Positions 1 through 7,545 of a stretch of 64,000 nt of DNA are shown piece by piece. Every line of letters starts with the position of its first letter. The stretch's first letter is position 1. The notes under the pieces were generated by a model, which saw only the letters and a program-made list of their open reading frames with translations, was not told where the DNA came from and ran no database searches. The translations under genes and the position numbers were made by a program. Origin of the DNA: Pseudomonas cannabina (GTDB taxonomy: Bacteria; Pseudomonadota; Gammaproteobacteria; Pseudomonadales; Pseudomonadaceae); the NCBI RefSeq assembly GCF_900100365.1, contig NZ_FNKU01000001.1:1674001-1738000 (forward strand). The letters run 5' to 3'.

Positions 1-66
1 TCCATCGGTCCCGGCAAGGTCATTACCGGTAGCTGCTTGACCATCGATAGCGTACAGAGCCTAGGG

Positions 67-90
67 AAAAGCCCGATCGTCGGGCTTTTT
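67..90 (+). terminator. Rho-independent terminator
   Basis: A perfect stem of 10-11 bp (AAAAGCCCGA / TCGGGCTTTTT) with a tiny loop and a T run. It probably ends the gene lying left of the window; only about 60 bases precede it, too few to identify that gene. The stem is symmetrical enough to work in both directions. Confidence 0.8.
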
Positions 91-268
91 AGCGCTCAGG
101 CAAGCCGACGAGCACGTATCTTCAATCTTTTGTTGAAAGTGTTAACGTATTCCCCGCGTTTTTCTTTGCGACCAGCAAGACCAAACTGTCCGCCGTCCTG
201 TCTACCCCATCATGCTTGAGCAGCGTGTCCTGAGGAACGTCATTACACGCTGTGAGCACCAACCGTCC

Positions 269-511
269 CAGACTGTGTAAAAACTACTGCGCTTGGCAAT
301 ACTGCGTTAAAAACAGGCGAAAAATGCTCATTTAGAACACCTAGGGAGACGCTGATTTATTCTAAAACCCAGCTGTTGCCCCCAGATAAATCAAGGCCTC
401 CAGAGCGTTGCAGGGACGAAAAATCGAATAAATCAGCGCCTCCCTAGACTCCGCTTTTTCGCCTGTTTTTGCCTTGTCTTACCTTCGCTCGTAACGTTTT
501 TACACACTCTG
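269..511. repeat. Imperfect inverted-repeat element interrupted by a MITE
   Basis: The left edge reads CAGACTGTGTAAAAAC and the right edge, read backwards, CAGAGTGTGTAAAAAC. Both arms then contain AAAAACAGGCGAAAAA. Without the inner 99-bp MITE and its 4-bp duplication the element is about 140 bp, so it is a short palindromic non-coding repeat. I recall such GGCAAAAACAGGCG repeats as dispersed in P. syringae genomes, but this is from memory. It lies 45 bp upstream of the next gene and may contribute a hairpin to its leader. Confidence 0.6.
345..443. mobile_element. 99-bp MITE with IS5-type ends, copy 1
   Basis: Begins GGAGACGCTGATTTATTC and ends GAATAAATCAGCGCCTCC, flanked on both sides by a CTAG target duplication (341-344 and 444-447). 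A second copy of the same 99 bp lies at 37201-37299. The outer bases GGAGRCGCTG are the same as the ends of the two IS5-family elements in this window, which could mobilise it in trans. It has no coding capacity. It is inserted inside the larger inverted repeat. Confidence 0.85.
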
Positions 512-555
512 GTCCTGTCGATGAACAGCCTGGCTGGCTCATCAGGAGAAAAAAC

Positions 556-1740
556 ATGCATCGAAAAACCCTGTCCGCAGCATTGGCGATCCTTTCGGCA
601 ACCAGTCTTGCAACCTCATTGGCCTATGGCATGACCGCCACCGCACTGCCTGAAAACGCGCCTGCGGACAAACACATTGGCACGCTTGAGCAGGTTCATG
701 CCTTCTATGATGCGATGCCTACCGGCGTGACAGTGTCCGAAACCGGGCGAATCTTCGTCAACTTCCCTCGCTGGGGTGACAAGGTGCCGTTTACGGTGGG
801 CGAGATTCGCGACGGCAACGTGTTGGCTTATCCGGATCAGGCCGTCAATCAGGAAAACCCGAAAGACCCCGGTGACGGTTTGATCAGCGTGCAAAGCGTG
901 GTTGCCGATGGCAAGGGCCGCGTCTGGCTGCTCGACACCGCGGCACCGGAGTTTTCTTCTCCACGGCCACGTGGTGCCAAGCTGGTTGCGGTTGACCTGG
1001 CCAGCAATCGGATCGTCAAACGGCTGGTATTCCCGGACAACGTCATATTGCCTGGCACCTATGTCAACGACATGCGTTTCGACTTTCGCAAAGGCCCGGA
1101 GGGAACGGTCTACGTCACCGACTCGTCGGTGAGCGGTCCGGGAGCGATCATTGTCATGGACATTGCCAGCGGGCATGCGGTGCGGCGGTTGAGCGGGGCG
1201 AAAGCGACGTCCGCAGACCCTGATTTCGTGCCGGTCGTGGAAGGCGTGCAGGTGCTCGGTCAAGGCCCGGACGGAAAGCGCAAGCCTGTCACCGTAGCCT
1301 CTGACGGGATCGCGCTGTCGGCAGATGGCAAAACTTTATATTTCTCGCCCTTGTCCAGCCGTCATCTGTACTCGGTCGCCACCGATCTGCTGAATGATAG
1401 CCAGGTGACCGAGCCGCAACTGGCGGCAGCGGTCAAGGATCTGGGTGAAAAGGGCGCTTCCGACGGCCTTGAATCTGATGCAAACGGCGCTGTATACGCC
1501 GGTGATTACGAGCACAATGCCATTCGCAAGCGTCTGCCGAGCGGCGTCTGGCAGACCGTCGCGCACGATCCGCGCATGCTGTGGCCGGACACGCTGTCGG
1601 TGGGTCCGGACGGATACCTGTATTTCATCGTCAATCAGTTGCACCGTCAGGCGGGTTTTAATGCAGGCCAGGACAAACGTGAGAAACCGTACAGTCTGCT
1701 GCGCGTGAAAATCGACGCCAGGCCCGCGCCGACGCATTGA
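556..1740 (+). CDS. Secreted yellow/major royal jelly-type beta-propeller protein
   Basis: 394 residues beginning MHRKTLSAA, preceded by CAGGAG eight bases upstream; a longer in-frame start at 469 would run through the repeat element and is less likely. The N-terminus is a typical signal peptide (basic start, hydrophobic core, cleavage near ALAYG/MTATA). The remainder carries motifs of the major royal jelly/yellow family and SMP-30-like propellers: SVVADGKGRVWLLD, YVNDMRFD, VYVTDSSVSGPGAI, DGIALSADGKTLYFSPL, SDGLESDANGAVY. Bacterial members are mostly uncharacterised periplasmic proteins, some annotated as gluconolactonase-like. The next gene, 42 bp downstream on the same strand, is a small monooxygenase-like protein, so the pair may be one operon handling an oxidised aromatic or sugar compound. 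Function is not established. Confidence 0.75.
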   Translation: MHRKTLSAALAILSATSLATSLAYGMTATALPENAPADKHIGTLEQVHAFYDAMPTGVTVSETGRIFVNFPRWGDKVPFTVGEIRDGNVLAYPDQAVNQENPKDPGDGLISVQSVVADGKGRVWLLDTAAPEFSSPRPRGAKLVAVDLASNRIVKRLVFPDNVILPGTYVNDMRFDFRKGPEGTVYVTDSSVSGPGAIIVMDIASGHAVRRLSGAKATSADPDFVPVVEGVQVLGQGPDGKRKPVTVASDGIALSADGKTLYFSPLSSRHLYSVATDLLNDSQVTEPQLAAAVKDLGEKGASDGLESDANGAVYAGDYEHNAIRKRLPSGVWQTVAHDPRMLWPDTLSVGPDGYLYFIVNQLHRQAGFNAGQDKREKPYSLLRVKIDARPAPTH

Positions 1741-1782
1741 TCGAACTGAATCAAAACTGAATCGAATAGCGGAGAGTGGATA

Positions 1783-2091
1783 ATGAGCACGCCGACACAA
1801 CAAGTGGTCTTGATCGCGGTACTGAAAGCCAAAGCGGGCAAAGAGTCCGCATTGAAAGACGCGTTATCGGCGCTGGTGCCACCCACCCGGACAGAGCCGG
1901 GAAATGTCGAATACGTGCTGTTCGAACAGCGTGACGAGCCGGGGACGTTCTACATGCGTGAATGTTTCAAGGATCAGGCCGCACTGAATGCCCATGTTGC
2001 AGCACCCCACTATCAACAGTTTGCCGCTGCCAGCAGCGAGTTGCTTGCAGAGCCGCCGCAACTTGTTTTTCTTGATCAGGTATCAGACTGA
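1783..2091 (+). CDS. Antibiotic-biosynthesis-monooxygenase (ABM) domain protein
   Basis: 102 residues, a single ABM/dimeric alpha-beta barrel domain. Recognisable features are the first strand VVLIAVLKAKAGKE, the PPTRTEPGNVEYVLFEQ segment typical of YgiN/quinol-monooxygenase-like proteins, FYMRECFKDQAALNAH and the final strand. GGAG lies upstream of the ATG. Family members act as homodimers without a cofactor on quinols or other aromatics, but many have no known substrate. It follows the royal-jelly-type gene closely and is likely co-transcribed with it. It is followed by a GC-rich hairpin (GGGCCCG...CGGGCCC, 2102-2122) that lacks a T run. Confidence 0.75.
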   Translation: MSTPTQQVVLIAVLKAKAGKESALKDALSALVPPTRTEPGNVEYVLFEQRDEPGTFYMRECFKDQAALNAHVAAPHYQQFAAASSELLAEPPQLVFLDQVSD

Positions 2092-2260
2092 GTCCGTATC
2101 AGGGCCCGGCATGTTCGGGCCCGTCGGGCACTTCCAGCGCTTTGGCGGTATACCCGAACTGGCCGTGAAAACACCTTCGAACGTATGACGGGCAACATCT
2201 CTCAAGAGATAGGTATCATCGCCGATACACGTTTCAATCATTACTTGAGAGAGAACTTCC

Positions 2261-2752
2261 GTGCTTGCTATCAACCCCAATACCCGTACCGGGAATGAGC
2301 TGTCATTGCTCAAGGACGCCGCGAAAGCAGAACCGGCAGAACTGGCAGACCAGGCAATCACGTCTTCGACGAACTCGCAAACCGCCGTAGCGCCAGAAGG
2401 CGTGAAAGTTTCTCTGTCGACTGCCAGCCTCAACAAGTCTGCTGCCGAGAGCGACCCGAACCGTGATATCAAAGAAAGCAATCTGCCGGATAACGTCAAA
2501 AACACGCTGATCCGTATTCGTGAGTTAAAGCAGCAAATTGCTGAAAAAACCGCCGAGTTGCAAGCCGTGATGGCAGATAGCAGCCTCTCGCCTCAAGCAA
2601 AGCAGGCCAAGGCAGGTTCACTGCAAACGGTTCTGGCGACACTGAATGCAGGACTGATGACCGCCAGCGCTGCGCTGGAAAAAGCGTCGAACAGTGGCCA
2701 GATGACTGACGATCAGGTCAGTCAGACTGCCATGTTGTCGATGAAAGGCTGA
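2261..2752 (+). CDS. Hypothetical protein with coiled-coil segment
   Basis: 163 residues from a GTG start with GAGAG a few bases upstream. No signal peptide and no enzyme motif. Residues 1-75 are Ala/Ser/Asn/Thr-rich and look disordered; residues 80-115 (IRELKQQIAEKTAELQAVM) form a strongly heptad-like helix and the rest is helical. The make-up resembles small pseudomonad proteins of unknown role. It is flanked by non-coding DNA on both sides, so it is probably monocistronic. No hrp box (GGAACC-N16-CCAC) was found upstream, so I do not call it an effector. Confidence 0.6.
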   Translation: MLAINPNTRTGNELSLLKDAAKAEPAELADQAITSSTNSQTAVAPEGVKVSLSTASLNKSAAESDPNRDIKESNLPDNVKNTLIRIRELKQQIAEKTAELQAVMADSSLSPQAKQAKAGSLQTVLATLNAGLMTASAALEKASNSGQMTDDQVSQTAMLSMKG

Positions 2753-2854
2753 GCACTTCGACGGTGATGTGGTTTCTATCAATGTCATTGTTTGCAGGTT
2801 TCTTCAAGCAGACAGGGCTTAGTACTGTCCGGGCCTTGTTTTCCGGACCAATGC

Positions 2855-4129
2855 TCAATACCTCGGTTTGACGGCCTTCCAGTCTGGCTGGTACTTCTGC
2901 ATCTGTTTCACATCATCGCGCTGACGAATGCCGCAGCTGTGGTACTGGTCGTTGAGCTTGCCGAGCTGGTCGTAATCCAGTTCAAGGCCCAGGCCGGGCG
3001 CGCGGTTGATGCTGACGCAGCCGTCGACAATCGGCAGTTTGCCGCCTTTGATGACTTCTTCGTCCGCTTCCTGCCAGGGGTAATGTGTGTCGCAGGCGTA
3101 ATCCAGGTTGGGCACCGATGCAGCCACATGAGCCATGGCCATAAGGCTGATACCCAGATGGGAGTTGGAGTGCATCGACACGCCCAGGCCAAAGGTGTCG
3201 CACATTTTTGCCAGCGTCTGGGTGTCGCGCAAACCGCCCCAGTAGTGGTGGTCGGCGAGGACGATCTGCACGCTGTCCAGCGCCACGCTGCGGCGGAACT
3301 CATCGAAATCGGTGACCACCATGTTGGTCGCCAGCGGCAGGCCGGTGCGTTTGTGCAGTGCTGACATGCCGTCCAGGCCTGTGGTCGGGTCTTCGTAGTA
3401 CTGCAGGTCATCGCCGAGCAGTTCAGCCATGCGAATCGAAGTCTCCAGCGACCAGTTGCCGTTGGGGTCGATGCGCAGCGGGTAGCCGGGGAAGGCCTTC
3501 TTCAAGGCCTTGATGCACGAGACTTCGTGTTCCGGGTCCAGTGCGCCGGCCTTGAGCTTGATGCTTTTGAAGCCATAGGCCTCGATCATGCGCCGGGCCT
3601 GAGCGACGATCTGTTCCTCGTTCAGTGCTTCGCCCCAGCTGTCTGGTGTGTAGGGCGCGTCGACGTGTTGCGCGTACTTGAAGAACAGGTAGGCGCTGAA
3701 CGGGATCTGATCACGAATCGCGCCGCCGAGCAGGTCCACCAGGGGCAGGTTCATCGAACGCGCCTGCACATCCATAAAGGCCACTTCGAATGCCGAGTAG
3801 GCGTTGCTCACTGCTTTGCTGGCATGCGAACCCAGCGCCAGTTCCGCACCGGCCAGGCTGGCAGGTTTGTGCGCTGCAACAGTCGCCTGAACGATGCTGC
3901 GCAATTGATTGAGGTTGAAGGGATCAAGGCCAATCAACTGGTGCTGCACCTGTTGTTGAATGGCCAATGCCGGAGCGTCGCCGTAGCTTTCGCCGAGGCC
4001 AATGTAACCGCTGTCGGTTTCTATTTCGATGATCGAGCGCAGCGCAAAAGGTTCATGAATGCCGCTGGCGTTGAGCAGTGGCGGGTCGCGAAAGGCGATG
4101 GGGGTCACGGTGACACGGATGATTTTCAA
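2855..4129 (-). CDS. gudD: Glucarate dehydratase family protein (enolase superfamily)
   Basis: About 424 residues. I place the start at a TTG (residues KIIRVTVTP) because GGGAGA lies seven bases upstream; another TTG five codons earlier has no such site. The sequence has the N-terminal capping domain and the barrel with enolase-superfamily residues: KLK near 192, metal ligands in RIDPNGNW, YYEDPT and ATNMVVTDF (about 221, 246, 269), an Asp in LADHHYWGG and the His of SMHSNSHLG near 320. This layout is that of D-glucarate dehydratases, which give 5-keto-4-deoxyglucarate. Some relatives act on other acid sugars, so the exact substrate is inferred. It lies 26 bp downstream of an MFS transporter in the same direction, a typical gudD-gudP pairing. 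Confidence 0.8.
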   Translation of the reverse strand: MKIIRVTVTPIAFRDPPLLNASGIHEPFALRSIIEIETDSGYIGLGESYGDAPALAIQQQVQHQLIGLDPFNLNQLRSIVQATVAAHKPASLAGAELALGSHASKAVSNAYSAFEVAFMDVQARSMNLPLVDLLGGAIRDQIPFSAYLFFKYAQHVDAPYTPDSWGEALNEEQIVAQARRMIEAYGFKSIKLKAGALDPEHEVSCIKALKKAFPGYPLRIDPNGNWSLETSIRMAELLGDDLQYYEDPTTGLDGMSALHKRTGLPLATNMVVTDFDEFRRSVALDSVQIVLADHHYWGGLRDTQTLAKMCDTFGLGVSMHSNSHLGISLMAMAHVAASVPNLDYACDTHYPWQEADEEVIKGGKLPIVDGCVSINRAPGLGLELDYDQLGKLNDQYHSCGIRQRDDVKQMQKYQPDWKAVKPRY

Positions 4130-4155
4130 AAGGCGGTCTCCCAAGTGTTCAAGAT

Positions 4156-5550
4156 TCAGGGTTTGAGGCTGGAAGGGGTGGCGAGCGGAACAGCTTTGTG
4201 CAGCCCGGCTGATTCGGCGTTTGGCGGGCGACGCGTGCCACTCCGCGGCGTGGTGCGGGCGAAGAAGATCACGATGGCGGCGAGCAGCGAGGTGGCGGCA
4301 AGCCCGTACAGACCGCCCTGAATCGAGCCGGTGGTCTGCTCCAGAAAGCCAAAGGTGGTGGGCGCGACGAAGCCGCCGAGGTTACCGATGGAGTTGATCA
4401 GCGCGATCACCGCAGCAGCGATGCGTGCGTCCAGATAGCCCTGCGGGATCGGCCAGAACAGCGCGGACGCGGCTTTGAAGCCAATCGCGGCGAAACAGAT
4501 GGCAACGAACGCAAAGACCGGGCCGCCAACGGTCGACATGAACATGCCGACCGAAGCGATCACCAGTGTCACCGCAACCCATGCCTGTTGATGCTTGAAG
4601 TGTGCGGCGAGGGCGGCGAAGCCGTACATGGCGACAATCGAGATGATCCACGGCACCGAGTTGAACAGCCCGACCTCGAAGTCACTGAAACTGCCCATGT
4701 TGCGGATCATGCTCGGCAACCAGAAGGTTGCGCCGTAGATGGTCAGCGCTATCGAAAAATAGATGAAGCAGAACAGCATGATCTGCCGGTCCGTGAGCAG
4801 CCTGAGCAGGGTCGGCCGAACGGTTTGGGAGGCTTCGCGCAGCCGTTGTTCTTCGGCGATAGCGCTGGTCAGTGCGGCTTTTTCGTCATCGCTGAGCCAG
4901 GTCGCCTCGTGCGGATGCGACTGCAGCCAGAACCAGACGAAGCCGCAGAGCACGATGGAGGCGAAGCCTTCGATTAAAAACATCCACTGCCAGCCGTGCA
5001 GGTTCAGCCCTTCCACGCCCAGCAGCGCGCCCGACACCGGGCCGGAAATCACAGAAGCAATCGCCGAGCCGCTGAGAAACAGCGCCATGGCCTTGCCACG
5101 ATCACTCGAAGGCAACCACTGGGTGAAGTAGTAAATAATCCCCGGAAAGAAGCCAGCCTCCGCTGCACCGAGTATAAAGCGCAGCACGTAGAAGCTGGTT
5201 TCGCCCTGCACGAAGGCCATCGCCATGGCGGCCGCGCCCCAGGTGAACATGATGCGGGTCAGCCAGGCGCGGGCGCCGTAACGTTGCAACAGCAGGTTGG
5301 ACGGTACTTCAAACAGCGCGTAGCCGACGAAAAACAGGCCCGCGCCCAGCCCGTAGGCTGCAGCGCCGATGCCCAGATCGGTTTCCAGATGGCTGCGTAC
5401 AAAGCCGATGTTGACCCGGTCGATATAGTTGACGATGAACATCACCACAAACAGCGGCAGTATGTGGCGTTTCACCTTGGACGCGGCGCGAGCAAGCACT
5501 GCGGTGTCTGTAGCGTGAGGGGCGGTATTCAAGAGGCGACTCCCATTCAT
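4156..5550 (-). CDS. MFS transporter, anion:cation symporter family (glucarate/tartrate type)
   Basis: About 464 residues with twelve predicted membrane segments. The first helix carries FIVNYIDRVNIGF, the hallmark of the ACS family (GudP, TtuB, ExuT relatives), followed by GLFFVGYALFEVPSNLLL and the RFILGAAEAGFFPG motif. The ATG at 5550 (MNGSRLL) is chosen; a second in-frame ATG at 5577 would leave only 38-62 bp to the divergent regulator, and neither has a strong ribosome site. It sits upstream of the glucarate dehydratase gene, so it most likely imports the acid sugar. Confidence 0.8.
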   Translation of the reverse strand: MNGSRLLNTAPHATDTAVLARAASKVKRHILPLFVVMFIVNYIDRVNIGFVRSHLETDLGIGAAAYGLGAGLFFVGYALFEVPSNLLLQRYGARAWLTRIMFTWGAAAMAMAFVQGETSFYVLRFILGAAEAGFFPGIIYYFTQWLPSSDRGKAMALFLSGSAIASVISGPVSGALLGVEGLNLHGWQWMFLIEGFASIVLCGFVWFWLQSHPHEATWLSDDEKAALTSAIAEEQRLREASQTVRPTLLRLLTDRQIMLFCFIYFSIALTIYGATFWLPSMIRNMGSFSDFEVGLFNSVPWIISIVAMYGFAALAAHFKHQQAWVAVTLVIASVGMFMSTVGGPVFAFVAICFAAIGFKAASALFWPIPQGYLDARIAAAVIALINSIGNLGGFVAPTTFGFLEQTTGSIQGGLYGLAATSLLAAIVIFFARTTPRSGTRRPPNAESAGLHKAVPLATPSSLKP

Positions 5551-5615
5551 TGTTTTTTTTGGGGATGAGCCGATCATGGACGCCCTGATTATTCCCGTCT
5601 AATCTAGTTTTTGAC

Positions 5616-5640
5616 TTGATTGATACCTGGAATGAATCAA
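5616..5640. promoter_or_regulatory. Candidate LysR operator in the divergent region
   Basis: TTGATT and AATCAA form a perfect dyad separated by 13 bp, ending at the start codon of the LysR gene. This fits a LysR-type regulator site placed for autoregulation and control of the divergent transporter-dehydratase operon. Binding is inferred from symmetry and position only. Confidence 0.4.
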
Positions 5641-6539
5641 TGTTCGAGCTTTCTCAGCTTCGATGTTTCACCACCGTTGCCACTGAGTTGAATTTCCGGC
5701 GCGCCGCTGAAAGGCTCAACATGACCCAGCCACCGTTGAGCCGACAGATTCAGTTACTGGAACACAACCTGGGCGTCGAACTGTTCACGCGCAGCACCCG
5801 CAGCGTGGCGCTGACCGCCGCAGGCCGGGCTTTTTTCATCGAGGCGCAGACCTTGCTGGAGCGCGCGCAGCAGGCAGCACTTTCCGCCCGGCGCTTTGCG
5901 GAAGGCGACATCGGTTCGGTGACCATCAGTTTTGTCGGCAGCGCGGTATACGAATTTCTGCCCAGAGTGATTGCCGAAGCGCGGCTCAAGCAGCCGCAGG
6001 TAAAGATTTCCCTGACTGAAATGAATACCTATCAGCAGCACGAAGCGCTCAGGGCGCGGCGTATTGATCTGGGTGTCGTGCGTGCGCCGCTTTTTCAACC
6101 GGGTTACGAGAGCGAGTGCCTGGTGCGCGAGCCCTTCGTGCTGGCGGTGCCGGGCAGTCATCCGCTGGCCCGTGCGCAGTCGGTCAGGGTTGAGGACCTC
6201 GATGGCGCGCCGTTTCTGATGTATTCGCATTCGGCCTATCCACCGTTCAACGAACTGCTGACCGGTATGTTTCGTTCCGCACGAGTTGCGCCGGAGTATG
6301 TCCAATGGCTTGGATCGTCACTGACCATTCTTGCCCTGGTCAACGCCGGGATGGGCCTGGCACTGGTTCCGCGTTGCGCTACCAATGTGGTGTTCAAAGA
6401 TGTGGTGTTCCGCGACATCGATCTGGGCGAGGGCGTACAGAGCGAGCTGCACCTGGTCTGGCGCTCCGACAATGACAACCCGGCCTGCAGGATGCTGCTT
6501 GAAGCGATTCGCGCAGCGGTCAGGGCGGATGAAAGGTGA
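5640..6539 (+). CDS. LysR-family transcriptional regulator
   Basis: 299 residues starting MFELSQLRCF; the codons upstream are not LysR-like. The N-terminal winged helix-turn-helix is clear (FTTVATELNFRRAAERLNMTQPPLSRQI), followed by the linker helix and a periplasmic-binding-like effector domain (DLGVVRAPL, PGSHPLAR, VNAGMGLALVP). It is divergent from the transporter/glucarate dehydratase operon and is the likely activator of that operon with the acid sugar or a product as inducer. The effector is not visible in the sequence. Confidence 0.85.
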   Translation: MFELSQLRCFTTVATELNFRRAAERLNMTQPPLSRQIQLLEHNLGVELFTRSTRSVALTAAGRAFFIEAQTLLERAQQAALSARRFAEGDIGSVTISFVGSAVYEFLPRVIAEARLKQPQVKISLTEMNTYQQHEALRARRIDLGVVRAPLFQPGYESECLVREPFVLAVPGSHPLARAQSVRVEDLDGAPFLMYSHSAYPPFNELLTGMFRSARVAPEYVQWLGSSLTILALVNAGMGLALVPRCATNVVFKDVVFRDIDLGEGVQSELHLVWRSDNDNPACRMLLEAIRAAVRADER

Positions 6540-6677
6540 AGCGAAAGGCCATGCGCGGTGCTGGCATCAACTATCATTGGTCCAGTCGATAGTCATCATC
6601 AAGCAAGGCAAGTTCTGTTTTTCCGGCAAAGGAGGAGTATGGCGTCATAGCCACTTGCTCCAAAGGGAGACGATGCG

Positions 6678-7370
6678 ATGAGAATGCTCAATCTGTTGAC
6701 GCTTGCTGCCGTATTAAGCACAGGCTTTGCGGTCAGCGCGCCAGTCAATGCTGCCGTTTCTCCCGCGTTTGTCTCCGCCGGACAGTCCTGCCATTTCATG
6801 CCGGTGGCCGACAGCGCCGCGACGCTTCAGCACAGGCAGTCGGTAGGCGTGATGTACAGCGAAAACACGCTCAGCAATCTGCAATACTTGAACAATTACC
6901 ACTCGGTTGCGCTACGCAGCGGTCAGAACGGCGCGCTGGATTCGCGCATTCGTAATGCATTCATCAACAGTTCTGATCCGAAGCTGGCGACTGACTGGCT
7001 GATTGGCTCACTGCAAAAAGAATTTGCCACGGTGACCGTCTACGACACGCTCGACGCGTTGATGCAAGCGCGCCCGGACGTGATCGTAATGCTCGACACT
7101 TACAACCGACTGGTGAGTAAACGCAACAGTCAGGTCGAAGCGCGCTTCATGGCCCGTTTCTACGATAACAACCTGCAATACATCGGCAAGGCAGAAGGTG
7201 AAGTGGTGCGGGAGCTGACGTCGGTCTGGGTGCAAGGCAAGGCTGCCCCGGAAATCGCTGCGCAGATCGACCAGCAACGCGAGTTGCAGGTGAATGCCTT
7301 GAAACAGTTCGATGCGTCGCTCAAAGCGCTGGTGGTGCAGGCGGATCGTGATCAGGTGGCGGCGAACTAG
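6678..7370 (+). CDS. Hypothetical exported protein
   Basis: 230 residues with a good signal peptide (MRMLNLLTLAAVLSTGFA..., cleavage near PVNA/AV). GGGAGA precedes the ATG. The mature part includes MYSENTLSNLQYLNNYHS, a DWLIGSLQKEF segment and PDVIVMLDTYNRLV, which suggests a mixed alpha-beta fold like lipoprotein-type outer-envelope proteins, but I cannot name a family. A single Cys (in GQSCHF) follows the cleavage region and is not in a lipobox. It stands alone between the LysR gene and the GGDEF-EAL gene. Confidence 0.6.
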   Translation: MRMLNLLTLAAVLSTGFAVSAPVNAAVSPAFVSAGQSCHFMPVADSAATLQHRQSVGVMYSENTLSNLQYLNNYHSVALRSGQNGALDSRIRNAFINSSDPKLATDWLIGSLQKEFATVTVYDTLDALMQARPDVIVMLDTYNRLVSKRNSQVEARFMARFYDNNLQYIGKAEGEVVRELTSVWVQGKAAPEIAAQIDQQRELQVNALKQFDASLKALVVQADRDQVAAN

Positions 7371-7545
7371 CTGGCACCTCTATCCCACTCGAGCACGCGC
7401 AATGAGTTGCGCCCGGATTTGCTGTTTATCCAGTCAAACCGATGCACGGCTACTTTTCACTGTAAAGAATAAGCCACACCCGCCGACAGTATGACGAGCA
7501 GCATGCCACTTGCGCGCCTTGAATGTGGTAATGAGAAGCCTTGCG

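Noticed and set aside
469..555. Longer start for the royal-jelly-type gene
   Set aside because: These codons lie in the palindromic repeat and would precede the signal peptide; the ATG at 556 has a good ribosome site.
616..1263. 215-codon minus-strand frame opposite the royal-jelly-type gene
   Set aside because: Antisense shadow with His/Arg-rich translation and no start signal.
2102..2122. GC-rich hairpin as terminator of the ABM gene
   Set aside because: The stem GGGCCCG/CGGGCCC has no T run, so it was noted with the gene but not called a terminator.
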